Shown here: positions 8,238 to 17,110 of the stretch, one piece after another
Numbering within the stretch: position 1 is the stretch's first letter
Layout of the letters: each line of letters opens with the position of its first letter
Assembly: GCF_000468115.1 (NCBI RefSeq)
Contig: NZ_AVQI01000008.1
Span: 1 to 64,000, forward strand
Reading direction: 5' to 3'
DNA from: Treponema socranskii subsp. socranskii VPI DR56BR1116 = ATCC 35536
Lineage (GTDB): Bacteria; Spirochaetota; Spirochaetia; Treponematales; Treponemataceae
Length of the DNA stretch: 64,000 bases
Position numbers and translations under genes: made by a program
Notes under the pieces: generated by a model
What the model saw: the letters and a program-made list of their open reading frames with translations, nothing else
Databases searched by the model: none
Told to the model about the DNA's origin: nothing

Positions 8238-9161
8238 TCAACCGAATTCTTTTTCGGTTTTCGCTTTAATCGATGTCGCATACTCCGTCGGCGACATGCC
8301 CGTTTCATTTTTAAACTGGCGTGAAAAATAATGGATCGACGAATAACCGAAATGAGATGCGAGTTCCGAAACGTTCATAACCGAATTGCGTATGAGCGTC
8401 TTTATCTCATCGATGCGCATACGCGTAAAGTATTTCATCGGGCCGCAGCCGAACCTTTTGGAAAAAATGCTTTTGAGCAGATCGTAGCTGACGTGTACGG
8501 TATCGCAGACTTCGTCGGAACGGAGCATCCGAAACATATTTTTCATAAAATAATCGAGCGTCGCTTTGACGATTTCGTCTTCGTACGATAAGCGCGCGTA
8601 AGAGCTCACGTGCGTCTGTTTGGCAGGCTCCCGTTCGATGTGCGTTCGATAGAGCGACAGCAAAAGCAGTTCGAGGTTGCTTACGATAAGCTGCGCTTCC
8701 CACGGAAAAGCCGCAGTCCGCGCTTCCATTTTCGGAACATAGGGATCATCGAGCGGAGTGGCGAACAGGCTCCGCGCGTGAGCGATGATTTCGGCGAGCA
8801 GCGACTGTTCCTTTTGCGTATACGAAAGCGTTTTATCTCTAAAAAAATCGATCGCACAAGACGCGCAGATAAACGAAATGACGATGACGTTCGGGGAGTC
8901 GATGCCGTTCGCTTTCAGCGCGTGGAATTCGTTCGGCTTGTGAAATTTGATCTGTCCGCGGCGAAGAAGCGACCAAGCTTTTCCGTTGTATATTTCGATT
9001 TCTCCTTTGTCGACGCAGACGAGTTCCCAAAAATCGTGACGTTCTCCCGCAAATGAAAACGTATTTCGGTATTCAAAATAATGGACAGTTACGATCGCAT
9101 CGACGGAAATCAATTTTTGAGGATAAAACGGCGTATAGTATGCAGTGTTGTCGATATCCAT
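8238..9161 (-). CDS. AraC-family transcriptional regulator
   Basis: A 307-residue regulator with an N-terminal cupin-like sensing domain (about 15-150: FAGERHDFWELVCVDKG and WSLLRRGQIKFHKPNEFHAL). The C-terminal pair of helix-turn-helix motifs (about 205-300) includes NVSELASHFGYSSIHYFSRQFK and ends MSPTEYA, the classical AraC signature. It is divergent from the sugar ABC operon at 9329, so it probably controls that operon in response to the imported sugar; this is inferred from position. Two in-frame ATGs exist (9176, 9161). The upstream one lies across the promoter -10 box, so 9161 is chosen. There is no Shine-Dalgarno sequence. Confidence 0.88.
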   Translation of the reverse strand: MDIDNTAYYTPFYPQKLISVDAIVTVHYFEYRNTFSFAGERHDFWELVCVDKGEIEIYNGKAWSLLRRGQIKFHKPNEFHALKANGIDSPNVIVISFICASCAIDFFRDKTLSYTQKEQSLLAEIIAHARSLFATPLDDPYVPKMEARTAAFPWEAQLIVSNLELLLLSLYRTHIEREPAKQTHVSSYARLSYEDEIVKATLDYFMKNMFRMLRSDEVCDTVHVSYDLLKSIFSKRFGCGPMKYFTRMRIDEIKTLIRNSVMNVSELASHFGYSSIHYFSRQFKNETGMSPTEYATSIKAKTEKEFG

Positions 9162-9167
9162 AGTTCG

Positions 9168-9196
9168 ATTATACATCGATTTTTCTAAAATAACAA
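9168..9196 (-). promoter_or_regulatory. promoter of the araC-type gene, predicted leaderless
   Basis: Minus strand: TTGTTA (9191-9196), 17 bp, TATAAT (9168-9173) preceded by TG. The expected start of transcription, seven bases on, is 9161, which is the A of the chosen ATG. Confidence 0.65.
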
Positions 9197-9260
9197 ATTT
9201 TACACCGTATTGTGCAAATACAACCGAAAATTCACATGATACACTTTTACAACTACGGTA

Positions 9261-9289
9261 TTATCGAAAATTATATTTTCCGTTATACT
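9261..9289 (+). promoter_or_regulatory. candidate activator-dependent promoter of the sugar ABC operon
   Basis: A good -10 TATACT (9284-9289) has only a poor -35, TTATCG (9261-9266), 17 bp upstream. A weak -35 is typical of promoters that need an AraC-type activator. The 167-bp divergent interval would hold the binding sites; I see no convincing repeated site. Confidence 0.4.
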
Positions 9290-9328
9290 GCATTTTGAGG
9301 TTTTCAGCATTTTCAACTAGGGGGATAT

Positions 9329-10567
9329 ATGAAAAAATCGGTTACAGCGGTATGTGCGGTTTTTATGTGCGCAGCGCTTTTTATAAGCTGCGGCGGCAAA
9401 AAAAACGAAAAGCTTGTATATTGGAGCATGTGGAACGAAGCGGAGCCGCAGGGTAAAGTCATTGCTGAAGCGGCTCGGGAATTCGAAAAAGAAACGGGTA
9501 TCAAAATCGAAGTCAATTTCAACGGCAGAGAAATCAGGAAAACGCTTCAGCCGGCGCTCGATGCAGGGGAAACGATCGATATCTTCGACGAGGATATCGA
9601 ACGGGTCGCCAAGACATGGGGAAAATACCTTTTGCCGCTCGATTCGTTTATCGATAAAAGCTATCCGACGACGGACGGTAAAGCGTACAAAGACGTCGTA
9701 AATACTCTGCTGCTTTCCGTTGCTCGTGAATTAGGCGACGGAACGGTAAAAAATATTCCGTACCAGCCTTCGACCTTTGTCACTATGTACAACAAAGACC
9801 TCTTTGCAAAGGCCGGCATCGCTTCTCCTCCCGCGACATGGGATGAAATGCTCGACGCGTGCGCAAAGCTGAAAGCGATCGGAGTATACGGTATCACCGT
9901 CGACGACGCATATATGGCAGCTCTGTTCGGCTACTGCATGGATCGCCTCGTCGGTAAAGACGCCGCGCTTGCAATGGTAAAAAACAACGATTTCACCGGA
10001 CCGCAAGTGCTTGAGTTCGGAAAGATTTGGGAAAACATGGCGAAAAAGGGCTATATTATCCCAAAAGCCGCATCGAATATTTTTCCTGCGGGACAGGTTG
10101 AAGATATTGCGACGGGAAAGGCTGCGATGTATCTCAACGGAACGTGGCTTCCGAATGAAATCAAAGGGAATGCACCCGATATGAACTGGGGAGAATTTGC
10201 GTGGCCGGCCATCGCGTCAGCGGGCGACGGTATCGAAGCCAATCACTTCGGTTCGCAGAGTTTCGGCATCAATAAAGATTCAAAGCACGCCGAAGAAGCG
10301 TTTCGCTTTATCGTCTATATGACGACCGGCAAATGGGATGAAACTCTTGCATCCGAAAGCATCGGTATTCCCGTCGCAAACGATTCGGAGTGGCCGATGC
10401 AGCTTGCCGATGCAAAACTTATCGTCGATTCGACAACGAAGCGGCTTCCGTATGCGTGCGGCATGGAAGACAATTCCGACGTAAACGCAAAGATAAAAGA
10501 AAATTTTGCAAAGCTCATCGTCGGCACGCATACGGCGCAGTCGTTTGCGGATGCGATGACAAAATAA
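9329..10567 (+). CDS. carbohydrate ABC transporter substrate-binding lipoprotein
   Basis: A 412-residue extracytoplasmic sugar-binding protein of the SBP_bac_1/8 type. The N-terminus is a lipoprotein signal ending FISC at about residue 21, after which GGKKNEKLVYWSMWNEAEPQ begins the mature protein. Typical features are an ETGIKIEVNF lobe-1 strand, MYLNGTWLPNE near 268 and an FGINKDSKH lobe hinge. AGGGGG lies a few bases upstream of ATG 9329. It is the first gene of an uptake operon with two permeases downstream. Saccharide specificity cannot be inferred from the binding protein; the kinase at the operon end suggests an amino sugar or a disaccharide containing one. Confidence 0.9.
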   Translation: MKKSVTAVCAVFMCAALFISCGGKKNEKLVYWSMWNEAEPQGKVIAEAAREFEKETGIKIEVNFNGREIRKTLQPALDAGETIDIFDEDIERVAKTWGKYLLPLDSFIDKSYPTTDGKAYKDVVNTLLLSVARELGDGTVKNIPYQPSTFVTMYNKDLFAKAGIASPPATWDEMLDACAKLKAIGVYGITVDDAYMAALFGYCMDRLVGKDAALAMVKNNDFTGPQVLEFGKIWENMAKKGYIIPKAASNIFPAGQVEDIATGKAAMYLNGTWLPNEIKGNAPDMNWGEFAWPAIASAGDGIEANHFGSQSFGINKDSKHAEEAFRFIVYMTTGKWDETLASESIGIPVANDSEWPMQLADAKLIVDSTTKRLPYACGMEDNSDVNAKIKENFAKLIVGTHTAQSFADAMTK

Positions 10568-10661
10568 TATCGGATATTTCCAGCATGCGGGAAGGCGTCG
10601 GCGATTCTGAAAGGGATAATCGACGCCGGCCTCAAAGTCTTTTTAGCCAGGATAATTTGCG

Positions 10662-11576
10662 ATGCTCAAAAAAAATAAAACGATGATCGCCGTATTTTTA
10701 ACTCCGGCGCTTATATGCTATGTGCTTTTCTTTTTATATCCGACAATCAGAACCTTCGTCATGAGTTTTTTCCGTATCGAAAGTATTTCCGATCCCGTTT
10801 CAACATGGAAATTTTTCGGTTTCGGTAATTATAAAAAGCTGTTTTCGACCCCTATTTTTTTGCAGTCGATGTACAATATCGCGCGCATTTGGTGTATCGG
10901 CGGGCTCGGTACGATGTTCATGAGTTTGCTCTTCGCTTTTATCCTGTCGAGCGGCATACGCGCAAAATCGTTTTTCAGAAGCGCCATATATCTTCCGAAT
11001 GTCGTGAGCGCAGTCGCGATGGGAACGATGTGGATCAATTACATCTACAATCCGGATTACGGTTTACTGTACACGGTGCTGCACAAAATCGGCATTTTGG
11101 ATGGAGCGGAAAAGATATTGTGGACGGGACCGGGAAACTTGTTTTGGAGTATGCTCGTCGCATACTGTTTCGGTATGGTCGGCTATCACATGCTCATCTT
11201 TATGAGCGGTATCGAGCAGATTCCGCGCGATTATTACGAAGCGGCGCTGCTCGACGGATGCAACGGCTGGCAGCGTTTTCTCCATATAACCGTTCCGTTT
11301 TTGCGCGGAGTCGCGCGCACGAACCTCGTCATGTGGACGGTGTATACCGTCGGCTTTTTCGTGTGGGGACAGCTGTTCAGTCCGGTAAATCTTTCGAACG
11401 ATACCGTCGCTCCGATGAATTATATGTACGAACTCGTGTTCGGCTCTTCATCTTCGGCGAATACGGCACGCGATACGGGAGCGGGAGCCGCAATCGGCAT
11501 TATCATGATGCTCATCGTTATCGTCGTGTTTTTGTTGACAAGCCGCATCGTTAAAAACGACGACACGGAAGTATAA
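10662..11576 (+). CDS. sugar ABC transporter permease, MalF/UgpA type
   Basis: A 304-residue inner-membrane protein with about six transmembrane helices; the first is residues 9-29 and the last about 275-296. The permease EAA loop, which contacts the ATPase, reads YEAALLDGCNGWQRFLHITVPFLRG near residues 190-215. A 94-bp gap separates it from the binding-protein gene, and the second permease follows after 14 bp. No ATPase gene is in the operon. In Gram-positive bacteria and other spirochaetes such permeases share one general MsmX-like ATPase, which is the likely solution here. Confidence 0.9.
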   Translation: MLKKNKTMIAVFLTPALICYVLFFLYPTIRTFVMSFFRIESISDPVSTWKFFGFGNYKKLFSTPIFLQSMYNIARIWCIGGLGTMFMSLLFAFILSSGIRAKSFFRSAIYLPNVVSAVAMGTMWINYIYNPDYGLLYTVLHKIGILDGAEKILWTGPGNLFWSMLVAYCFGMVGYHMLIFMSGIEQIPRDYYEAALLDGCNGWQRFLHITVPFLRGVARTNLVMWTVYTVGFFVWGQLFSPVNLSNDTVAPMNYMYELVFGSSSSANTARDTGAGAAIGIIMMLIVIVVFLLTSRIVKNDDTEV

Positions 11577-11590
11577 GGGGAGGCGATACG

Positions 11591-12463
11591 ATGTCCGAAG
11601 TTAATACATTGCATACGGGTAAATCGAATGTCGGAAAACGGTATTCCGTTGCTGCAGGGTATACGCTGGTAGGGCTTTGGGTTTTGTTTACGTTTATCCT
11701 TATCAGCTGGGTAGTTTTTGCATCGTTTTCGACGTCGCAGGAGATTTTCTCCGATCACATGTTCAAATTCGTAAGCGGTTTTCATTTCGACAATTACGTA
11801 AAAGCGTGGAGCACGCAAAGGGTTTCGGTGTTTTTTATGAACTCGCTTTTGTATACGCTCGCATCCTGTACGGCGATCGTCGTCATTTCCGCACCCGCAG
11901 CCTATGTGCTTTCCCGTTTTAAATTCAAAGGAAACGCACTGCTGCAGAATATGTTCGCTACGGGGCTCGGCATACCGCTCATAATGGTTATCATGCCGCT
12001 GTTCGGGCTCGTGTCGCAGCTGCATTTGACCAATAACCGAATCCTTATCATTTTTTTGTATACGGCGATGAATATTCCGTTCGGTGTGTTTTATCTTTCC
12101 GCCTTTTTCAGAAATTTGAGCCCCTCGTACGAAGAGGCTGCGGCTATAGACGGCTGCAATCCGATAGCGGCGTTTTGGATCATCATCTTTCCGCTTGCCC
12201 AGCCGGGCATCGTTACGGTGAGCATCTTTAATTTTATCACCGTATGGAACGAATATTTTATGTCGCTCATATTCGCAAACAGAACCGCCGTACGTCCCGT
12301 CGCCGTCGGTTTGTACAGTATGATTCAGTCGATGCGCTACACGGGAGACTGGGGCGGTATGTTTGCAAGCGTCGTCATCGTATTTTTGCCGACGTTTATT
12401 TTGTACCTGTTCCTCTCCGAACGGGTTATCGCCGGAGTTACGAGCGGCGCGATTAAAGGCTGA
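11591..12463 (+). CDS. sugar ABC transporter permease, MalG/UgpE type
   Basis: A 290-residue inner-membrane protein and the second half of the transport channel. It has six predicted helices, the first at about 22-44. The EAA loop reads YEEAAAIDGCNPIAAFWIIIFPLAQPG near residues 177-203, and the C-terminus ERVIAGVTSGAIKG is typical of the family. It starts 14 bp after the first permease and is preceded by AAGGGGAGG. The next gene begins 20 bp after its stop, so the operon continues. Confidence 0.9.
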   Translation: MSEVNTLHTGKSNVGKRYSVAAGYTLVGLWVLFTFILISWVVFASFSTSQEIFSDHMFKFVSGFHFDNYVKAWSTQRVSVFFMNSLLYTLASCTAIVVISAPAAYVLSRFKFKGNALLQNMFATGLGIPLIMVIMPLFGLVSQLHLTNNRILIIFLYTAMNIPFGVFYLSAFFRNLSPSYEEAAAIDGCNPIAAFWIIIFPLAQPGIVTVSIFNFITVWNEYFMSLIFANRTAVRPVAVGLYSMIQSMRYTGDWGGMFASVVIVFLPTFILYLFLSERVIAGVTSGAIKG

Positions 12464-12483
12464 TCGGTAAGGGGCTTATCGCT

Positions 12484-14517
12484 ATGATATACGCTTCGAC
12501 CGAAAAAATCTCTGCCGCGCTTTTACAGGGGGAAAATCCGCTGCCGCATTTCCGTTCGCGCGAACACGATATGCGCGTCGAGTTTTGCAAAGGAACGCCG
12601 CCCTTTTGTTTGAGCGGAGCGGGTTTTTCATGCGGTTATCGGATTTTACCGTATACGGTGCAGGACAGATACGACCGTAACAGAAAGGAATGCGATATCC
12701 GCACGATCGTCATGGAAAACGATTTTATCAAAGCGGAATTTCTTCCCGATTGGGGAGGACGGCTTTGGTCGCTCGTCGACAAAACGGAGGGGCGCGAGCT
12801 TTTGTACAAAAACGAAGTGCTCCAGCCGGCAAATCTCGCCATACGCAATGCGTGGTTTTCAGGCGGCATCGAATGGAATGTGGGACAGTACGGGCACGCG
12901 TTTACAACCTGTTCGACCGTCGGCTTTGCGTCGGTGCGCGCATCGGACGGTGAAGAATTTCTGCGCATGTATTCGTATGAGCGGTGCAAAGATTTTTTTT
13001 GGCAAATCGATTTTCATCTTCCCTCATCCTCGCATTTTTTGTACGCGCATCCGGTTATCTTCAACATAAACGACGAGCCGCTTTCCGTTTATTATTGGAC
13101 GAATATCGCAGTGCCGCAGACGGACTCGTCCCGCGTATTCGCTTCTTCCCGTCATGCTCTGTATAAAACGCCGGATGATCATAACGGCAGACCGACTTTC
13201 GGTTACGGCAGTATGCCGTTTTTTCCCATAGCTCCCGACATCGACCTGTCCTATCCTGCGCGCATACCTTTTTCGAGCGAATACTTTTTTAACTGTACCG
13301 ACGAATCCCATCCGTGGGAAGCAGCCCTCGAAAAAGACGGCTCAGGTTTGTTCGACGTTTCGACCGGAGAGCTTTCCTACCGTAAAATGTTTTGCTGGGG
13401 AAACTGCCGCGGCGGCAGGCATTGGGGGAGTTTTCTCGCAGGGGAAGCCGAAACGTCGCTTGGCGCACGCGAAGGGGAAGAGGAAAGTGCCGACTGCCGC
13501 TACTTTGAAATACAGGCGGGGCTTTCGCAGACGCAGCTCCACGGCGTCAGTATGCCCCCGCGCGACAGGTGGGAGTGGACGCAGGCTTTCGGACTTCTTT
13601 GCGTATCGGCAAGCGATGCCGCATCGAACGATTGGAACCTCGCCGCGAGCGCCGTCGAGCGCAGCGTACGCGATTCGATCGATACGTCAAAGCTCGATTT
13701 GCTCGACGCATCCTATGCGGCTGAAGCCGATCTTCCGATTTCAAAAACGCTTTCCGATGCGGGAGAATGGGGTGCGCTCGAAAAAGAGCGGCGGATGATG
13801 CAGGGCGAAAGCGATATACCGCCGTCTGCGGCCTTTTGTTTTTCGGACGGGCAAAACCCATGGCGGCTTTTGCTTACGGAAGGAAGCTTTCCGTATCGCG
13901 CCCCCGAAGACGGTCCGGGTCAATTTATGACAGGGAGAAAATGGCAGGAACTGCTCGAAGCATACATAGCCGCTTCAAAAGAGATGCCCCCGTGGAATGC
14001 ATTCTATCACTTGGGCCTTATGAAAATGGAAAACGGCGATGAAAAAGGTGCCGCATCGTGTTGGTTCAATGCCGAAAAAGCGTGCAGCACCGCGTGGACG
14101 CAGAGAAATCTTGCGCAGCTTGCGCTTTTCAAAAACGATATTACCGGAGCGCTTTCGCATTATGAGCGCGCGGTGCAGGCTGCAGGATTTTACGCGGACG
14201 TCTCCGTCGCCGAAGAATACGCAGCCCTCCTCGTACAAACGGAACGCTATGAAAGAGCGATCGAACTCTATAGCTCGCTTCCCGATGCGTGGAAAAACAG
14301 CGACTCTCTTGTCATCGCGTACGGCAGGGCATGCGCATCGCTCGGAAAAAAAGATGAAGCGTACAAAACGCTTTCCCGCAACTTTGCGAATATCCGTGAA
14401 AGCGAATCCCCTCTCGCCGATATTTGGAGCAGAATGCACGCTTCGCCGCCGCCCTTTTGCCTCGATTTCAGCATGAAATCTTCCGGCGGATCAAACGATC
14501 GAAAGGAGGTACGATAA
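12484..14517 (+). CDS. DUF5107 domain and tetratricopeptide-repeat protein
   Basis: A 677-residue protein without signal peptide or membrane segments, so cytosolic. The N-terminal half contains a DUF5107-like domain (about 75-330) with ENDFIKAEFLPDWGGRLWSLVDK and a conserved FSGGIEWNVGQYGH block. These resemble the beta-supersandwich of aldose-1-epimerases, but the catalytic residues cannot be assigned by eye. The C-terminal third (about 500-660) has TPR-like helical repeats, for example FYHLGLMKMENGDEKGAASCWFNAEKACS. Its place between permeases and a sugar kinase implies that it acts on the imported saccharide, perhaps splitting or epimerising it. Activity is unproven. A strong AAAGGAGG at 14502-14509 lies just before its stop codon with no obvious start codon after it. 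Confidence 0.8.
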   Translation: MIYASTEKISAALLQGENPLPHFRSREHDMRVEFCKGTPPFCLSGAGFSCGYRILPYTVQDRYDRNRKECDIRTIVMENDFIKAEFLPDWGGRLWSLVDKTEGRELLYKNEVLQPANLAIRNAWFSGGIEWNVGQYGHAFTTCSTVGFASVRASDGEEFLRMYSYERCKDFFWQIDFHLPSSSHFLYAHPVIFNINDEPLSVYYWTNIAVPQTDSSRVFASSRHALYKTPDDHNGRPTFGYGSMPFFPIAPDIDLSYPARIPFSSEYFFNCTDESHPWEAALEKDGSGLFDVSTGELSYRKMFCWGNCRGGRHWGSFLAGEAETSLGAREGEEESADCRYFEIQAGLSQTQLHGVSMPPRDRWEWTQAFGLLCVSASDAASNDWNLAASAVERSVRDSIDTSKLDLLDASYAAEADLPISKTLSDAGEWGALEKERRMMQGESDIPPSAAFCFSDGQNPWRLLLTEGSFPYRAPEDGPGQFMTGRKWQELLEAYIAASKEMPPWNAFYHLGLMKMENGDEKGAASCWFNAEKACSTAWTQRNLAQLALFKNDITGALSHYERAVQAAGFYADVSVAEEYAALLVQTERYERAIELYSSLPDAWKNSDSLVIAYGRACASLGKKDEAYKTLSRNFANIRESESPLADIWSRMHASPPPFCLDFSMKSSGGSNDRKEVR

Positions 14518-14729
14518 AAAGCGCCGTCTGAAATATCGCCGTCGCTTTTTATCTCGAGTTTGCACGGATGTTTGCAGAAGAAGTGTATGTGTATCGTTTT
14601 GATAAAAACAGAATAGATATGATATACCGTATTTCGCAAACTCGACTATTCAACGTGTGCGCTTACGCGCACGGCTAAAAACTTTTTCGGATGTCGAAAC
14701 ATCCTGCAAAAGTTTTTATGGGAGTCCTT
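14516..14729 (+). repeat. composite structured leader element, copy A (before the sugar kinase)
   Basis: Four hairpin modules in order. Module 1: AAAAAGCG/CGCTTTTT (14516-14523, 14543-14550). Module 2: CGAGTTTGC/GCAAACTCG (14555-14563, 14636-14644) with a 72-nt loop. Module 3: GTGCGC/GCGCAC (14657-14662, 14667-14672). Module 4: an 11-bp outer stem TAAAAACTTTT/AAAAGTTTTTA (14676-14686, 14708-14718) enclosing GGATGT/ACATCC. GGGAG (14720-14724) and the ATG (14730) follow at once. The same modules in the same order precede flaA at 44945-45135. Module 1 overlaps the stop codon of the previous gene and may also act as its terminator. Confidence 0.75.
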
Positions 14730-15851
14730 ATGACCGGCGAAAAAGCGAATACGGAAATACGCGATATCCTCTCATCCTATCCGTTTTCCGGAGTCTGCCG
14801 CTCGTGCGTCCGCTTCGGAAGCGGCCACATCAACGACACTTTTTTTGCAACCTATGACAACGGCGGAAAAGAAAATCGTTATATCATGCAGCGTATCAAT
14901 ACCGACGTATTCAAAGACGTTGACGCGCTCATGGACAATATCTGGCGCGTTACTTCGTTCCTTGCAGAAAAAATTATTAAAAACGGAGGAGACGCGTCGC
15001 GTGAAGCGATGACCTTTATTAAAAATAAAGAGGGTGCTCTCTATACCCGAAGCAAAAAAGGCGCGTGCTGGAGGGCGTATCGTTTTATCGAAGACGCGCT
15101 GAGTATAGACGCCGCGCAAAGCGAAGCCGATTTTTACAACGCCTCTTATGCGTTCGGCACATTTCAATATCTTCTCTCCGATTTTCCGGCATCTTCTCTG
15201 CATGAAACGATTCCCGCTTTTCACGACACGCCGAAACGCTACCGCGATTTTATCGATACGGTAAAGCGCGACGCGTGCGGCAGAGCGGCATCCGTTCGGG
15301 ACGAAATCGATTTTTATATTTCGCACGAACGCGATATGCGCGTATACGCCGACGCATACAGCGCAGGCGTCCTTCCCCTCCGCGTGACGCACAACGATGC
15401 GAAGCTCAATAACGTGCTCCTCGACAAGGAGACGCGTAAAGGTTTATGCGTTATCGATTTGGATACGGTGATGCCGGGTTTTGCCGGTTTCGATTTCGGA
15501 GATGCGATACGTTTCGGCGCGAGCACGGGTGCCGAAGACGAAAGGGATCTGTCGAAGGTGTGCCTTGACGAAGGTCTCTTTCGCGCCGGTGCGGAGGGAT
15601 ATATCGCAGGCTCGCGCGGTACGCTCACCGAAAGCGAGCTTCGCCTGCTTCCTGTAGGAGCAAAGATTATGACGCTCGAATGCGGCATGCGCTTTCTCGC
15701 CGACTATATCGAAGGCGACCGCTATTTTAAGACAGACCGTGAATCTCACAACCTCGACCGCGCCCGCACACAGATAAAACTCGTCCGCGAATTCGAAACG
15801 CGGAAGGATTCGCTCGAAGCGATTGTGCGCTCCGTAGCCTGCATCTACTGA
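14730..15851 (+). CDS. NahK-like sugar kinase (aminoglycoside phosphotransferase fold)
   Basis: A 373-residue kinase of the APH/choline kinase superfamily, closest by motif to N-acetylhexosamine 1-kinase. FGSGHINDTFFATY near residue 32 is the nucleotide loop, and QRINTDVFKDVDALMDNI near 53 is characteristic of the NahK subgroup. The catalytic loop is THNDAKLNNVLLD near residue 220, and the metal-binding aspartate is in VIDLDTVMPG. It would phosphorylate the anomeric hydroxyl of an N-acetylhexosamine with ATP. ATG 14730 is chosen because GGGAG lies five bases before it; an in-frame ATG at 14718 belongs to the repeat element. The stop codon directly abuts that of the convergent gene. Confidence 0.85.
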   Translation: MTGEKANTEIRDILSSYPFSGVCRSCVRFGSGHINDTFFATYDNGGKENRYIMQRINTDVFKDVDALMDNIWRVTSFLAEKIIKNGGDASREAMTFIKNKEGALYTRSKKGACWRAYRFIEDALSIDAAQSEADFYNASYAFGTFQYLLSDFPASSLHETIPAFHDTPKRYRDFIDTVKRDACGRAASVRDEIDFYISHERDMRVYADAYSAGVLPLRVTHNDAKLNNVLLDKETRKGLCVIDLDTVMPGFAGFDFGDAIRFGASTGAEDERDLSKVCLDEGLFRAGAEGYIAGSRGTLTESELRLLPVGAKIMTLECGMRFLADYIEGDRYFKTDRESHNLDRARTQIKLVREFETRKDSLEAIVRSVACIY

Positions 15852-17108
15852 TTATACGGCGGCTTTAAGCTTAAGCGCGTTTACGGTTTCGATCATAAAG
15901 TCGGCGATATTCGCGCCGGCTTTGCCTTCGTACATCCACGCGGTCTCTTTCGCTTCTCTGCGTGCTGCGGCGAGAGAAGGGCTGTCGCTCGCGTTCTGAA
16001 TGACGTCTTTGATCGCCGGAAAATCCGCTTCTTCAAGTTTGATGCCGATCTTTTTCAACATTGCAAACTGCCACAACTCTTTTTGCAGATCGTAGGCGTC
16101 GTAGGGACGCAGATCGATATCGGCGTTGACGTACATGACCGGTTTATCGCATAAAAATGCATAATCGAATATGATACCTGAAAAATCGGAAATCATGATA
16201 TCGGCCTTTTTCATCGCGTAGATATTGTCGCGATTGTAATCCCACTCGACGTTTTTGCTGTCTTTGTAGCGCTTTTCGAGACGGTCGAGCATATCGGCTT
16301 CAGACTTTTTCGACTGCGGGTGCGGACGCACGATAATACGCCATCCCGTCGCGGCAAGCGGATCGAGGAGGCGTTCGCCGTATTTTTTCAAAACGCCGAC
16401 ATCTCCCCACGACGGAGAGACGAGCACCGTAAAGACGTGATGTTCTTCTTCGGGAATCGCTTTGATCTTTTGCGCAAGCACGTCGAGATAGGTACAGCCG
16501 ACGGTGGCGAGCTCTTTTTTTGCGATGCCGCGCTGAGCTTCGAGCGTACGGATGTCCGCTTTTTGATAATCGCCGGTGAGCAGCACGGAATCGAAGTAGT
16601 CGAGGCCGAAGAGGCGGTACGTTGTCGCGTCGTTCGGCATGTGGAGCACATGCGAATAGTGACCTACATTTTTGCTGCGCTTGAGCTGATACACGTTGAG
16701 ACCGGGCGTCGTCATCAAAACAATGCCTGCGCTTAAGAGATTGAGGCGTGCAAATGCGGCGTTTCCTTCGCCGATATATTCCGCTTTAACAAATTGATAC
16801 TGCTGTTCGAAAACAGGATCGTCTTCGGCCGATGTGTAGTAAACGAGGGGAAGCCGCCGTTTTTCGAATTCGTCCGCGACGGGTTTAAAGACGTTCCAAT
16901 ATTGCTTTCCTTCGCAGTAGACGACGTACTGTTTATACGACGCATCGGCGGTTTGCACACCCTTGCCGCGTTTTCCCGAAAAAAACAATTTCAGTTTTAA
17001 AAGCGCCGCTTTGCCGAGAAAAAAAAGCGTCGCAGCCGCTCCGATGAGGATCGAAAAGAGCATACTGCCCGTTCCCGGATCTATATATAAAAATAAAGTC
17101 GTCTGCAT
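15852..17108 (-). CDS. CDP-glycerol glycerophosphotransferase-family protein
   Basis: A 418-residue protein with one N-terminal membrane anchor (about 8-35: SMLFSILIGAAATLFFLG) and a GT-B-type glycosyltransferase-like domain. Motifs include LVSPSWGD near 205, IIVRPHPQSKK near 240 and ADIMISDFSGIIFDYAFLCDKPVMYV near 285-310, the conserved active-site block of TagB/TagF-like proteins. Family members add glycerol phosphate to surface polymers; here the acceptor would be an envelope glycolipid or glycan, which is inference. ATG 17108 is chosen over the upstream in-frame ATG 17120 because GGGAG lies between the two. Its stop codon abuts that of the sugar kinase with no gap. Confidence 0.82.
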   Translation of the reverse strand: MQTTLFLYIDPGTGSMLFSILIGAAATLFFLGKAALLKLKLFFSGKRGKGVQTADASYKQYVVYCEGKQYWNVFKPVADEFEKRRLPLVYYTSAEDDPVFEQQYQFVKAEYIGEGNAAFARLNLLSAGIVLMTTPGLNVYQLKRSKNVGHYSHVLHMPNDATTYRLFGLDYFDSVLLTGDYQKADIRTLEAQRGIAKKELATVGCTYLDVLAQKIKAIPEEEHHVFTVLVSPSWGDVGVLKKYGERLLDPLAATGWRIIVRPHPQSKKSEADMLDRLEKRYKDSKNVEWDYNRDNIYAMKKADIMISDFSGIIFDYAFLCDKPVMYVNADIDLRPYDAYDLQKELWQFAMLKKIGIKLEEADFPAIKDVIQNASDSPSLAAARREAKETAWMYEGKAGANIADFMIETVNALKLKAAV

Positions 17109-17110
17109 AA

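Noticed and set aside
14640-14680. Possible integron attC sites, since ATTCAAC and ATTTAAC before module 3 fit the RYYYAAC core and T. denticola is known to have an integron.
   Set aside because: No paired GTTRRRY core in the right place, copy B lacks the motif, and the element precedes genes in an expression position. No integrase of the IntI type is in the window.
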